Notes under the pieces: generated by a model
Database searches by the model: none
What the model saw: the letters and a program-made list of their open reading frames with translations, nothing else
What the model was told of the DNA's origin: nothing
Translations under genes and position numbers: made by a program
Shown: one piece after another, positions 6,323-14,099 of the stretch
Layout of the letters: every line of letters begins with the position of its first letter
Numbering within the stretch: the first letter of the stretch is position 1
DNA from: an uncultured Bacilli bacterium
GTDB lineage: Bacteria > Bacillota_I > Bacilli_A > RF39 > UBA660
Reading direction: 5' to 3'
DNA length: 15,069 nt
Assembly (NCBI GenBank): GCA_944327425.1
Contig: CALVHJ010000023.1
Span: forward strand, 1-15,069

Positions 6323-8164
6323 ATGTGTGGTATCGTAGGATTTGTGGGTAAACAAGATAAAACATTAAAGAAGAAAATAATAAAACAAATGGCTAAAAGA
6401 ATTATCCACCGCGGACCAGATAGTGAAGGATTTTATGTTGATTCACAAGTTGCTTTAGGACATCGCCGGTTATCAATAATTGATTTAAAAAGTGGAGAAC
6501 AACCTATTTTTAATGAAGATGATAGTAAAGTTATAATATTTAATGGTGAAATTTATAATTATCTTGAATTAAAAGAAGATTTGCTTAATAAAGGGCATGT
6601 TTTTAAAACAAAGACGGATACGGAAGTTATTTTACATGGTTTTGAAGAATATAAAGAAGACTTGTTTAAGCGTCTTAGAGGTATGTTTGCTTTTGTTATT
6701 TATGATAAGAAAACAGGTGAGTTAGTAGGAGCACGTGATCCTTTTGGAATTAAACCATTTTATTATTATTATCATAATGATGAGTTTATGTTTTCATCAG
6801 AAATAAAAGCTTTTTTAGAACATCCTCTTTTTATTAAACAAGTTAATACGGATGCTTTAAAAATGTATCTTATTTTTCAGTATTCTGTTCATGAAGAAAC
6901 TTTTTTTAAACATGTTTATAAATTAAAACCAGGACATTATTTTAAATATAAAGATGGTAATTTACAAATTAAAGAATATTTTAAGGTTAGATATGAGAGT
7001 GATAAGAAAAGCTTTTTAGAATATAAAGAAGAATTAGAGATGGTTTTAAAAGATTCTATTCATAAACATCAGATAGCAAGTGATGTTGAGGTTGGTAGTT
7101 ATTTATCGGGTGGTGTTGATTCTTCTTATGTGGTAAGTGTTGCTAAACCTGATAAAACATTTACTGTAGGCTTTGATGTATCAGGATTTGATGAGACGAA
7201 AATGGCTCAAGATTTATCAAAAATTTTAGGTATTAAAAATAAGAGTAGGTATGTCAGTGCTGATGATTTTTTTAATATTTTACCGGTTATTGCCTATCAT
7301 ACTGATGAACCTCATGCTAATTTATCAACGGTTCCTCTTTATTTTTTAAGTAAACTGGCTCATGAAGACGTAAAGGTTGTGTTATCAGGTGAAGGTTCTG
7401 ATGAGATGTTTGGAGGATACTTAGAATACTTGGAACCACTATCTCTTAGAATGTATGAAAAAATACCAATGTTTTTAAGAAAAGGTCTAGCTTCTTTAAT
7501 TAAACCTTTACCACACTTTCCCGGAAAAAATACTTTAATATTGTATAGTAAACCATTTTATGAAAGATATATAGGTCATGGCTCTTTTATGAGTGATGAA
7601 GAAGCAAATTTGATTTTGAATGAAGCACTTAGAACAGATGAAAGGGTTAGTAGTTTAATTAAACCTTTGTATGAAGACGTAAAAAAGGAAAATGATGTTA
7701 TTAAGAAAATGTATGTTGATATGTTTTATTGGTTACCTCAAGATATTTTACTTAAAGCTGATAAAATGAGTATGGCTAATTCGATAGAACTTAGAGTACC
7801 TCTTTTAGACATAGAGGTGTTTAAAACAGCTAGAAAAATTCCGTCTAAATATATGATAAAAAATAAGGAAACTAAATATTTGTTTAGAAAGATAGCTGAA
7901 GATGAAATACCGGAAGAATGGAGTAAGAGAAAGAAACTAGGGTTTCCTGTACCTCTTGGTAAATGGCTTAGGGAAGAAAAATATTATAATTTAGTTAAAG
8001 AAAAGTTTAATCAAGACTTTGTTTCCTCATTTTTTAATAAGGAATATATTAATCAGTTGCTTGATGAGCATTATCAGAATAAAAAGAAGAATGGTCTTAA
8101 AATTTATATTATTTTAATGTTTATTATTTGGTATGAAGTTTATTTTAAGGAGGAAATAGCATAA
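6323..8164 (+). CDS. asnB: AsnB-family glutamine-dependent amidotransferase (second of two)
   Basis: A 613-residue paralogue of the first asnB in this operon. It starts MCGIVGFVG with Cys2 and follows GGAGGG with good spacing, one base after the preceding stop. Glutaminase motifs IHRGPDSEG, HRRLSIIDL, FNGEIYNY and TDTEVILHGF are complete. The synthetase domain has the canonical PP-loop SYLSGGVDSS (near residue 260), LSGEGSDEMFGGY and KADKMSMANSIELRVPL. The two copies share motif order and length but differ clearly along the whole sequence, so this is an old duplication or separate acquisition, not a recent repeat. Each may amidate a different carboxylate, for example a D-Asp branch and a stem-peptide carboxylate. 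That division is inferred. Confidence 0.92.
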   Translation: MCGIVGFVGKQDKTLKKKIIKQMAKRIIHRGPDSEGFYVDSQVALGHRRLSIIDLKSGEQPIFNEDDSKVIIFNGEIYNYLELKEDLLNKGHVFKTKTDTEVILHGFEEYKEDLFKRLRGMFAFVIYDKKTGELVGARDPFGIKPFYYYYHNDEFMFSSEIKAFLEHPLFIKQVNTDALKMYLIFQYSVHEETFFKHVYKLKPGHYFKYKDGNLQIKEYFKVRYESDKKSFLEYKEELEMVLKDSIHKHQIASDVEVGSYLSGGVDSSYVVSVAKPDKTFTVGFDVSGFDETKMAQDLSKILGIKNKSRYVSADDFFNILPVIAYHTDEPHANLSTVPLYFLSKLAHEDVKVVLSGEGSDEMFGGYLEYLEPLSLRMYEKIPMFLRKGLASLIKPLPHFPGKNTLILYSKPFYERYIGHGSFMSDEEANLILNEALRTDERVSSLIKPLYEDVKKENDVIKKMYVDMFYWLPQDILLKADKMSMANSIELRVPLLDIEVFKTARKIPSKYMIKNKETKYLFRKIAEDEIPEEWSKRKKLGFPVPLGKWLREEKYYNLVKEKFNQDFVSSFFNKEYINQLLDEHYQNKKKNGLKIYIILMFIIWYEVYFKEEIA

Positions 8165-9184
8165 GTGGTAGGATATGTATTAATGGGGGTAATTAGTTTA
8201 TTTGTTTTAATTGGTACTATTTTTATTTATAAAAAAATTAAGAAAAAGTATCGTAGCCTTCTTAAAAAAATAATGAGTTTTTGTCTTGTTTTGGTGAGTA
8301 TTAGTGGTGTTAATTTAAGCTTTAATAATTTTACTCGGAACTTGGCAAATGATAGCGATTTAGAACAAATAGATGCAGATATTTCAAGTTTAAATAAAGA
8401 AATAGCTGAGGAAAATGATAAAATTAATGAGTTAAATAGTCTTAGTAAAGTTCTTAGTGATGAGGAAATAAAAAATTACAATAATGAATATACCAAAATA
8501 AAAGAAGAGTTAGATAATAATACCCAGGAGTTAAATGCTTTAATTAGTGAGTATAATAGTCTAAATAAAGAATATCAGACTCTTTATAATGAAACATCGC
8601 ATTTAATAGAGGGAGTTATTACTTATCACCAATATCCTCTTTATCCGAATGGATGTGAGAGTGTCGCTTTGTATATACTTCTTAAATATTATGATGTGGA
8701 TGTAACAGTAGAAGAAATAGTTGAAGCTTTACCTAAAGGAAGTAGTCCTTACCGGGTGGGTGGGGTGTTATATGCAGGCAATCCGTTAAGAGAATTTGTT
8801 GGTGATCCAAGGCTTTATACTGGTTATGGGGTTTTTGAAGAACCAATTATTGAAGTAGCTAATCAATTTAAAGAGGGTATTATTAATTATACAGGTCATT
8901 CTTTAGATGATGTTTTAGCACTGGTTAAAAAGGGGCATCCTGTTCAAGTTTGGGCATCTATTAATATGGAAGATACTGATGTTTGTGTTAGTTGGATAGA
9001 TGAGGATACCGGTGAGAATGTTGACTGGATTTGTGATTTACACAGTTTGGTAGTTATTGGTTATGATTATAAAAGTGTAATTACAAGTGATTCTTATACA
9101 GGAAAAATAGAGACTTATAATCGGGAACAATTTGAGGCAATGTATAATTTGTTTGGAAAGAGAGCTCTTTATTATGAAGAATAA
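8165..9184 (+). CDS. Membrane-anchored coiled-coil protein with a C39_2-type cysteine peptidase domain
   Basis: A 339-residue protein in three parts: hydrophobic segments at about 4-22 and 36-54, an Asn/Glu/Leu-rich coiled coil at about 65-147, and a papain-like domain at 150-335. The domain has YPNGCESVAL, the typical C39_2 (YvpB-like) active-site start, with Cys164. His293 (DLHSLVVIGYD) and Asp309 (ITSDSYTG) complete a plausible catalytic triad. With this layout the domain is probably outside the membrane, facing the wall. The GTG start directly follows the asnB stop, with AGGAGG 11 bases upstream; ATG 8183 is the alternative. Being last but one in a wall-type operon suggests cleavage or crosslinking of peptide bridges, but C39_2 substrates are mostly unknown. 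Confidence 0.75.
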   Translation: MVGYVLMGVISLFVLIGTIFIYKKIKKKYRSLLKKIMSFCLVLVSISGVNLSFNNFTRNLANDSDLEQIDADISSLNKEIAEENDKINELNSLSKVLSDEEIKNYNNEYTKIKEELDNNTQELNALISEYNSLNKEYQTLYNETSHLIEGVITYHQYPLYPNGCESVALYILLKYYDVDVTVEEIVEALPKGSSPYRVGGVLYAGNPLREFVGDPRLYTGYGVFEEPIIEVANQFKEGIINYTGHSLDDVLALVKKGHPVQVWASINMEDTDVCVSWIDEDTGENVDWICDLHSLVVIGYDYKSVITSDSYTGKIETYNREQFEAMYNLFGKRALYYEE

Positions 9185-9509
9185 ATTGTTTGTAATTATT
9201 TTATTTATTTTACTTGGTGCTGGTATTTTGCCAGTATCAATTAGTACTTATCAAAGATATGATGTTCATAAAAGTGTTCAAGCTAAAGAAGAAGAATTAG
9301 AAAAATTAAAAGCAGAACTTGACTCTTTAAAAAAGGAAGTAGAGAATTTAGAAATAAAAACGAGAAGTGCAGAAGAATGGCAAAGTTTAATAGATGATAC
9401 AAATAATAGTTATAATGATGTATTACAAGAATTAAATACTAAAAGAGAGCAACTAATGGAAATAGAAAGTAAACTAGATGAAATTAAAAAATATATAGAT
9501 AATTATTAA
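9174..9509 (+). CDS. Small membrane-anchored coiled-coil protein
   Basis: A 111-residue protein: MKNKLF followed by one hydrophobic helix (about 5-25), then an uninterrupted Glu/Lys/Leu-rich coiled coil to the C-terminus (EEELEKLKAELDSLKKEVENL and similar heptads). It has no catalytic domain and no Cys. ATG 9174 is chosen because it overlaps the previous stop by 11 bases and has GGAAAGAGAG upstream; a frame extending back to 9132 would put basic and Cys-rich residues before the signal anchor. Its anchor-plus-coil plan repeats the N-terminal half of the preceding peptidase-like protein, so the two may form a hetero-oligomeric coil at the surface. That partnership is inferred. No family is recognised. 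Confidence 0.7.
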   Translation: MKNKLFVIILFILLGAGILPVSISTYQRYDVHKSVQAKEEELEKLKAELDSLKKEVENLEIKTRSAEEWQSLIDDTNNSYNDVLQELNTKREQLMEIESKLDEIKKYIDNY

Positions 9510-9948
9510 AAGTTAATGATGAAAAGGTTATTACAAATTAGTTTAGATACATTACTTTGATTTTCATACAAGTGTCTGATGCAGTATTGCTGTGTTAAAA
9601 ATATGAAGTATGATAGACTTTGTGCTTCTAAATAATTTACGAAGTAAGTAGAAATAATGAGGCTGTTGCTAATCAAAGCTAAATTTACGGCAAAGTTTTC
9701 ATGGAAATTAACTAAAAAAGAAAGCAAAGTTTTTTGGTCAAAAATTTCGACTAAAAAGCTGATTTATTGAAGTCGCTAATTGCGATTTCGAAAGGCGGCT
9801 TTAGAAAAAGACACTTGGTTTTACAGAGTTAGGCCTACAAATTTTAAATTTAAAGCAGCTACATAAATAAGGAGTGCTATTATAAATGTTTTTTGCTTTA
9901 ACACAAAGTTAATTGGCTTTTTTAAAATAATGGAAAGAAGTGATGTTT
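9510..9948. other. 439-base stretch with no convincing gene
   Basis: All three plus-strand frames are broken by many stops. The only open minus-strand frame (9727-9506) encodes a low-complexity sequence with no recognisable motif. No clear terminator for the upstream operon was found. The part from about 9765 to 9840 is slightly richer in G+C than its surroundings. A possible promoter is TTTACA (9820-9825) with TTAAAT (9844-9849) at an 18-base spacer. It is followed by an AAGGAG site (9869-9874) and an eight-codon frame, MFFALTQS, at 9886-9912, which could be a leader peptide for the next gene or a chance ORF. The region may be decayed coding sequence, but no parent gene can be named. Confidence 0.4.
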
Positions 9949-10794
9949 ATGGATTTGGTTAATTTAATGTATCGATATATTAATAAATTTATTAATAGTG
10001 ATAAATTAATAGAGGAATTAAAAAAGATAAATTTGCATAATTATTCTTTAGAAGAACAAGAACAGATAAAAAAACTTAATAAAGATATACAAAATATTAA
10101 AGATAATGTTTCTAATGAAGTTGATGATATAGAGAGAAAAAGATTAGCTAGTATTAACCATTTGTTGGAAGTTTTTGAACAAATTAAGGATGAAGAGTTA
10201 GATTTAAAATCTAAAGAGTTTTTGAATAAAAGAAGAGAAAGTCTAAAAAAAGAAAAAGAAGTAGTTCGGGATGGAGGATTATTGTATCAAAATATTTTTG
10301 AGTTACTTACTAATAATGGTTTAATTAATAAGTATGCTAGAAAAATGAATGATTTAGAATTGTTAGAATTTATTACTAAGTATATATCTGTTCCTATGCC
10401 ACCTGTTTTAAATCAAGATGGATTTAATGATTTAGTTTTAGTTGGTATAAAAAATGATATGAGAGAGGCTTTATGGAGACTTGCTTTTAATTATAATCAT
10501 AAGGAAAAGGATTTTACATTAATTGAAGATTATTTCTTACAAGTAAAAGATTATTATTATTTAACAGAATTAATTAGTGCGGTAGAAGAAGATTTAGATA
10601 AAGACAGACTTTTAAAGAAAATTATTTATACTCATGATAAAGAATTTATTATTAATGTTGTTAAAGATGGTGACCAAATTGGAATTTTTTCAAAAGATGA
10701 AGTAACAAAAATGATTCATATGGGCGTAGAAATAAATTTAATTACTTTTAAAGAGAAAGAGAAATTACTTAAAGAATTGGATAAAGATAATTAG
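9949..10794 (+). CDS. Hypothetical Lys/Glu-rich helical cytoplasmic protein
   Basis: A protein of about 281 residues with no recognised family. It has no signal peptide or membrane segment. The first 110 residues are highly charged and helical, with coiled-coil character (SLEEQEQIKKLNKDIQNIKD; FLNKRRESLKKEKEVV). The rest is a more globular helical region with acidic-aromatic stretches (FTLIEDYFLQVKDYYYLTEL), possibly helical repeats. The start at ATG 9949 fits GAAGTG at 9937-9942; GTG 9940 and ATG 9943 are in-frame alternatives lying within that site. Codon use matches neighbouring genes and the frame is intact, so it is a real gene. It stands alone between a poorly coding region and a pseudogene, and context gives no hint of function. 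Confidence 0.7.
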   Translation: MDLVNLMYRYINKFINSDKLIEELKKINLHNYSLEEQEQIKKLNKDIQNIKDNVSNEVDDIERKRLASINHLLEVFEQIKDEELDLKSKEFLNKRRESLKKEKEVVRDGGLLYQNIFELLTNNGLINKYARKMNDLELLEFITKYISVPMPPVLNQDGFNDLVLVGIKNDMREALWRLAFNYNHKEKDFTLIEDYFLQVKDYYYLTELISAVEEDLDKDRLLKKIIYTHDKEFIINVVKDGDQIGIFSKDEVTKMIHMGVEINLITFKEKEKLLKELDKDN

Positions 10795-10814
10795 TCTAAA
10801 TCAACAGAAACGAT

Positions 10815-10846
10815 TAAACTTAAAAGGATAATTTTTTTAAAGTTTA
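10815..10846 (+). terminator. Hairpin after the hypothetical gene
   Basis: TAAACTT (10815-10821) pairs perfectly with AAGTTTA (10840-10846). After one A-A mismatch, the stem continues through an A-rich arm against a run of seven T. The T-run is inside the stem rather than after it, so this is not a canonical terminator. It may still end the transcript about 20 bases past the TAG. Confidence 0.35.
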
Positions 10847-10853
10847 GGAATGA

Positions 10854-11336
10854 ATACCATTGATTTTCGTACAAAAATTTGTAACTATTGAAGAAGTGAA
10901 TAGTATTTCAAGGTTTCAGACCGAAACTTTGATAATACGTGGTAGGCAAGTTATGCTAGATCGTAATTTGGCTAAACTTTATAGGTGTGCTTAATGGAAC
11001 AAAAACTATTAATTTAGCAGTTAAAAGACATATTAATAGGTTTTCAGAAGGATTTGTGTTTCAGTTATTTTTGATGATGCTTATTCTAAGATATTAGATA
11101 TTTTTAGTAGGGCAAAAAAAGAGATAATTATTATAGATAATTATGCTAATAAAACACTTCTTGATATAATTAAAAAATTACATAATTTAACAGTGAAATA
11201 TGATGATGCATTTCATGATCGCTATTTTATACTTGATAAAAGTATGGTTTATCATTGTGGGGCTAGTATCAATAGAATAGGTTATAAGACTTTTTCGATT
11301 ACTTTAGTAGGTGATCTTGATATAGTCATTTGTTGA
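10854..11336 (+). pseudogene. Decayed ORF6N-domain gene (frameshift and internal deletion)
   Basis: Three fragments of one gene remain. Fragment A (10854-10994) reads SISRFQTETLIIRGRQVML then DRNLAKLYRCA and a stop. Fragment B resumes one base over and reads NGTKTINLAVKRHINRF then SEGFVFQL. Together they form an ORF6N domain, the DNA-binding domain of phage-type antirepressors; removing one T near 10992 restores the frame. Fragment C (11070-11336, TGA stop) reads FDDAYSKILDIFSRAKKEII, then FHDRYFILDKSMVYHCGAS, resembling the C-terminal region of longer ORF6N proteins. The middle of the gene, probably 100 or more residues, is missing between B and C, and no good start precedes fragment A. It is therefore a relic, probably of mobile or phage origin, with no expected product. 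Confidence 0.8.
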
Positions 11337-11367
11337 TAGATAAAGTAAATATGATTTAGTTATATAA

Positions 11368-11400
11368 AAACCTCGTTTCTATGTCCAAGAAACGGGGTTT
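11368..11400 (-). terminator. Terminator of the ABC importer operon
   Basis: A 13-pair stem with one G-T wobble (11368-11380 with 11388-11400) closes a seven-base loop. On the minus strand it is followed by TTTTTATAT, making a strong intrinsic terminator just past the permease stop. On the plus strand only three T follow, so it works mainly for the minus-strand operon. Confidence 0.8.
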
Positions 11401-11418
11401 ATAGCATGTTTAGATTTT

Positions 11419-12201
11419 TTATTTCAACAATTTCTTTTCTATGTAAGCTATGATTTTATAAAGAACAAAAGAAATAATAATAAGTATGATGATACCACTC
11501 ATAACCATGTTAAGATTAAATACTTGAGTTCCGTAAATAATTAAATAGCCAATACCACTTTTACTAACCAGAAACTCACCCATAATAACACCAATAAGAG
11601 TCATTGATATGTTTAATTTTAAACTAGATATTATGGTTTTATAAGAAGCGGGAATTGTTAGTTTAAATAGGATGTCTAATCTGGATGCATTAAATGTTTT
11701 AAATAGTTTAATTAAATCTTTATCAATGTTATTAAAACCATTATAAATAGTCATAACCCCAACAATTAAATTAATGAGTAAAGCCATAACAATAATAGAT
11801 TTGGTATTAGCACCAGCAATAATAATAATTAGGGGACCTAAAGCAACTTTAGGTAAACTATTTAACATTGTTAAATAGGGATCTATAATTTTATTTAGTA
11901 TTTTAAATTCATAAAGTATGATAGCTATTACAAAACTTAGAGTAATACCAAGTAAAAATGCAATTAATGTTTCATAAAGAGTTGTGAGGATATGGCCTAT
12001 TAAATTATAATTTAAATAGAGATTTTTAATGGTATTTAAAATTTGTGATGGAGAAGAAAAGATAAAAGGATTTATTATTTTATATTTGCTTAATAATTCC
12101 CAAATAATTAGAAAACTTACTAATATTAGGATTTGGAAAGTTGTAACAATCAGCTTTTCTCTTTTTATTTTCTTTAAATAGTTTTGGTGTTCTTTACTCA
12201 T
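11419..12201 (-). CDS. ABC importer permease, SsuC/TauC/ThiX type
   Basis: A 260-residue integral membrane protein of the binding-protein-dependent importer permease family, with about six hydrophobic helices. The opening helix contains the family-like sequence LIIWELLSKY, followed by PFIFSSPSQIL. The coupling-helix region is FKTFNASRLDILFKLTIPAS, near residues 166-185, matching the EAA-like loop of SsuC/TauC permeases, with LPKVALGPLIIII earlier. It would form a homodimeric channel driven by the adjacent ATPase. Its start overlaps the ATPase gene by 8 bases, with GGAAGG about 12 bases upstream. The transported compound cannot be read from the permease. Confidence 0.9.
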   Translation of the reverse strand: MSKEHQNYLKKIKREKLIVTTFQILILVSFLIIWELLSKYKIINPFIFSSPSQILNTIKNLYLNYNLIGHILTTLYETLIAFLLGITLSFVIAIILYEFKILNKIIDPYLTMLNSLPKVALGPLIIIIAGANTKSIIVMALLINLIVGVMTIYNGFNNIDKDLIKLFKTFNASRLDILFKLTIPASYKTIISSLKLNISMTLIGVIMGEFLVSKSGIGYLIIYGTQVFNLNMVMSGIIILIIISFVLYKIIAYIEKKLLK

Positions 12202-12940
12202 GATAAGCTAAATCCTTCCAAATTAAATCATAGTAATAAGCAAAATTTTTATCTTTTCTGTTTTCAATAGGGGTTCCGTTCTTTTCTCTTTTAATTTTAT
12301 AAATGTTTTTTATCATGCATGGTCTTTCACTTAGGACAATTACTCTGTCGGAAATACTTATAGCCTCGGCTAAATCATGGGTTACCATTAAAGCTGTTTT
12401 TCCTTCATTTTTAATTATTTTATATACATCATCACTTACTTTTAATCTTGATTGATAATCTAGTTTACTAAACGGTTCATCTAATATTAATATATCTGGT
12501 TTTAAAGCAAGTGTGCGAATAAGGGCAACTCTCTCACGCATTCCACCTGATAATTCAAAGGGACGTTTATCCATAAATTCTATGAGTCCATATTTTTTAA
12601 ATAAATCTTTTACATATTTTATATTTTCTTCGGTTTTCTCTTTTTTAATTTCTAATCCTAATAGAGCATTATCTATTACTTTTTTCCATGATAACATAGA
12701 ATCGCTTTGAAGCATGTAACCTAGTTTTAAATTTTCTTTTAATTTAATATCACCACTTGTTTTATTATCCATATTGGTTAATATATTTAAAAAGGTAGAT
12801 TTTCCACATCCTGATGGACCAACAATAGATACAAATTCACCTTCATATAAATCAAAGGAGATATCCTTTATAGCTTCTATTTCATCTTTATTATTATAAT
12901 AGACTTTGGTTAAATTTTTAACATTTAAAAGCTTATTCAT
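12194..12940 (-). CDS. ABC importer ATPase, SsuB/TauB type
   Basis: A 248-residue nucleotide-binding subunit with every motif intact: Walker A GPSGCGKST (41-49), Q-loop Gln78 (YMLQSD), signature LSGGMRERVAL (130-140), Walker B ILILDEP (150-156), D-loop SKLD, and switch His188 in VTHDLAEA. These match the SsuB/TauB/NrtD group. No extra regulatory domain is present; the C-terminus beyond about 215 is a short charged tail. It overlaps the binding-protein gene by 8 bases and has no clear Shine-Dalgarno sequence of its own, so translation is probably coupled to the upstream gene. It powers uptake of the ligand caught by the binding protein. Confidence 0.95.
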   Translation of the reverse strand: MNKLLNVKNLTKVYYNNKDEIEAIKDISFDLYEGEFVSIVGPSGCGKSTFLNILTNMDNKTSGDIKLKENLKLGYMLQSDSMLSWKKVIDNALLGLEIKKEKTEENIKYVKDLFKKYGLIEFMDKRPFELSGGMRERVALIRTLALKPDILILDEPFSKLDYQSRLKVSDDVYKIIKNEGKTALMVTHDLAEAISISDRVIVLSERPCMIKNIYKIKREKNGTPIENRKDKNFAYYYDLIWKDLAYHE

Positions 12941-13928
12941 ATAAATTATTAATTAAATCACTATAAGGGACATAATCTTCAAGTAAATTATTATCTATAA
13001 GCATATCTTGTAAATTATTAAAACTACTTTCAGTAATGTATGGTGTAGATAACCAAGAATCATATTTTTTGTAGTTATCAATAATTGTTATGATGTCATT
13101 TAGGGCACTATCAGGGAATTGGGGGAGTATAACACTAGCTATGGTGTTACTATCATTTTCTTTTATATAATCTAATCCTTTAGCTATAGCTTTAGTAAAA
13201 CCAATTAATAATTCTTCATTATTTTCTATGTAACTTTTGCGAGCATAAAAAGCAGTGTATGGGACTTCTCCAGAAAGTCTTCCTATAGAATCAACAATAC
13301 AAGCATCTGATACATTTACAACAGTAGTAGCAGTAGGTTCAAAAAGATTTACATAGTCGCCAACTCCACCTATAAAAGTTCCAGATAAAGATGCAAAATC
13401 AATTGAGAAATTAACATTTATTTTATCTATATCAACGCCCGCATTTTTCATAGCATTTAAGAAGTTTACAGCAGGCATACCTCCAGCTCGACCTACAAGT
13501 ATTTCTCTACCATATAAATCTTCAAGACTAAATTCACTAGAACAGTCTCTTGCTAGGATAAACTGACCATCTCTTTTAGTAAGTCCGGCAAATGTTACAA
13601 GATAATCACTTTCACCACCCGCATAAACATAAATAGATGATTCAGTTCCCGCAAAACCAACATCAACGGTATTTGATAAAACAGCAGCACTAACTTTATC
13701 AGCACCTGGTGTTAAAATAAGTTCAATTTCTATTCCTTCATCCTCAAAATATCCATTTTCAATGGCTATATATAGTGGGGCATAAAAGACACTATGGGTT
13801 ACTTCAGCAAGTCTGATGGTTGTTAAATCGCTTTTTGCTTCTTTCGTATTAGTTATTTTTATAGTTGTAACTAAGATGATGATGATTAAGATAATTGCAA
13901 TTAAAATGGCAATTATTTTCTTTTTCAA
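12933..13928 (-). CDS. NMT1/THI5-like (SsuA/TauA-type) substrate-binding protein with membrane anchor
   Basis: About 331 residues. After a basic start and one long hydrophobic helix (IIAILIAIILIIIILVTT) comes a two-lobed binding domain opening with RLAEVTHSVFYAPLYIAIEN, then GYFEDEGIEIELI, VDVGFAGTES and VGRAGGMPAVNFL, typical of the NMT1/SsuA family. There is no lipobox Cys, so it is probably held by an uncleaved helix instead of lipid. The start is TTG at 13928-13926, because AAAGGAGGA lies 8 bases upstream; the frame extends to 13955, but that extension contains the ribosome binding site itself. Family ligands include sulfonates, nitrate, thiamine precursors and riboflavin. No TPP riboswitch is visible upstream, so the ligand stays open. 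Confidence 0.85.
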   Translation of the reverse strand: MKKKIIAILIAIILIIIILVTTIKITNTKEAKSDLTTIRLAEVTHSVFYAPLYIAIENGYFEDEGIEIELILTPGADKVSAAVLSNTVDVGFAGTESSIYVYAGGESDYLVTFAGLTKRDGQFILARDCSSEFSLEDLYGREILVGRAGGMPAVNFLNAMKNAGVDIDKINVNFSIDFASLSGTFIGGVGDYVNLFEPTATTVVNVSDACIVDSIGRLSGEVPYTAFYARKSYIENNEELLIGFTKAIAKGLDYIKENDSNTIASVILPQFPDSALNDIITIIDNYKKYDSWLSTPYITESSFNNLQDMLIDNNLLEDYVPYSDLINNLYE

Positions 13929-13997
13929 AATATATTCCTCCTTTATATATTCCAATGTATTATATTCACTATTTTAGAATGTGTTATTTCTAATGGG

Positions 13998-14025
13998 AGA
14001 ATATAATAATGTATATAAATGTCAA
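13998..14025 (-). promoter_or_regulatory. Candidate promoter of the ABC importer operon
   Basis: On the minus strand, TTGACA (14025-14020), a 16-base spacer and TATTCT (14003-13998). A minus-strand TATAAT further downstream lacks a good -35 and is a weaker alternative. The inverted repeat TTAGAA (13974-13979) / TTCTAA (13988-13993) lies around the predicted start and could be an operator. Confidence 0.45.
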
Positions 14026-14040
14026 AAATATTAAAAGATA

Positions 14041-14069
14041 TAGGCAAATAGAGTTTTTTTAGTTATAAT
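14041..14069 (+). promoter_or_regulatory. Promoter of the ADP-ribosyltransferase-like gene
   Basis: TAGGCA (14041-14046), a 17-base spacer and a perfect TATAAT (14064-14069), with the predicted start 20-30 bases before the coding region. It is divergent from the ABC importer promoter. Confidence 0.55.
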
Positions 14070-14099
14070 TATTATTAAATAAGGCTAGTGGGTGATTTT

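Noticed and set aside
9506..9727. Minus-strand open frame of 73 codons
   Set aside because: Low-complexity hydrophobic sequence with no motif and no convincing ribosome binding site, lying in a region broken in all other frames; most likely chance.
9557..10874. Near-identical 15-mers TTGATTTTCATACAA (9557) and TTGATTTTCGTACAA (10860) flanking the hypothetical gene as possible direct repeats
   Set aside because: With one mismatch in 15 bases of AT-rich DNA, such pairs are expected by chance many times in 15 kb; no transposase or target-site pattern goes with them.
12513..12710. Plus-strand open frame opposite the ABC ATPase
   Set aside because: It is antisense to conserved ATPase motifs and has no independent start signal or family resemblance.
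13929..14099. TPP riboswitch for the NMT1/THI5-like importer
   Set aside because: The conserved CTGAGA-type core is not present on either strand of this leader.
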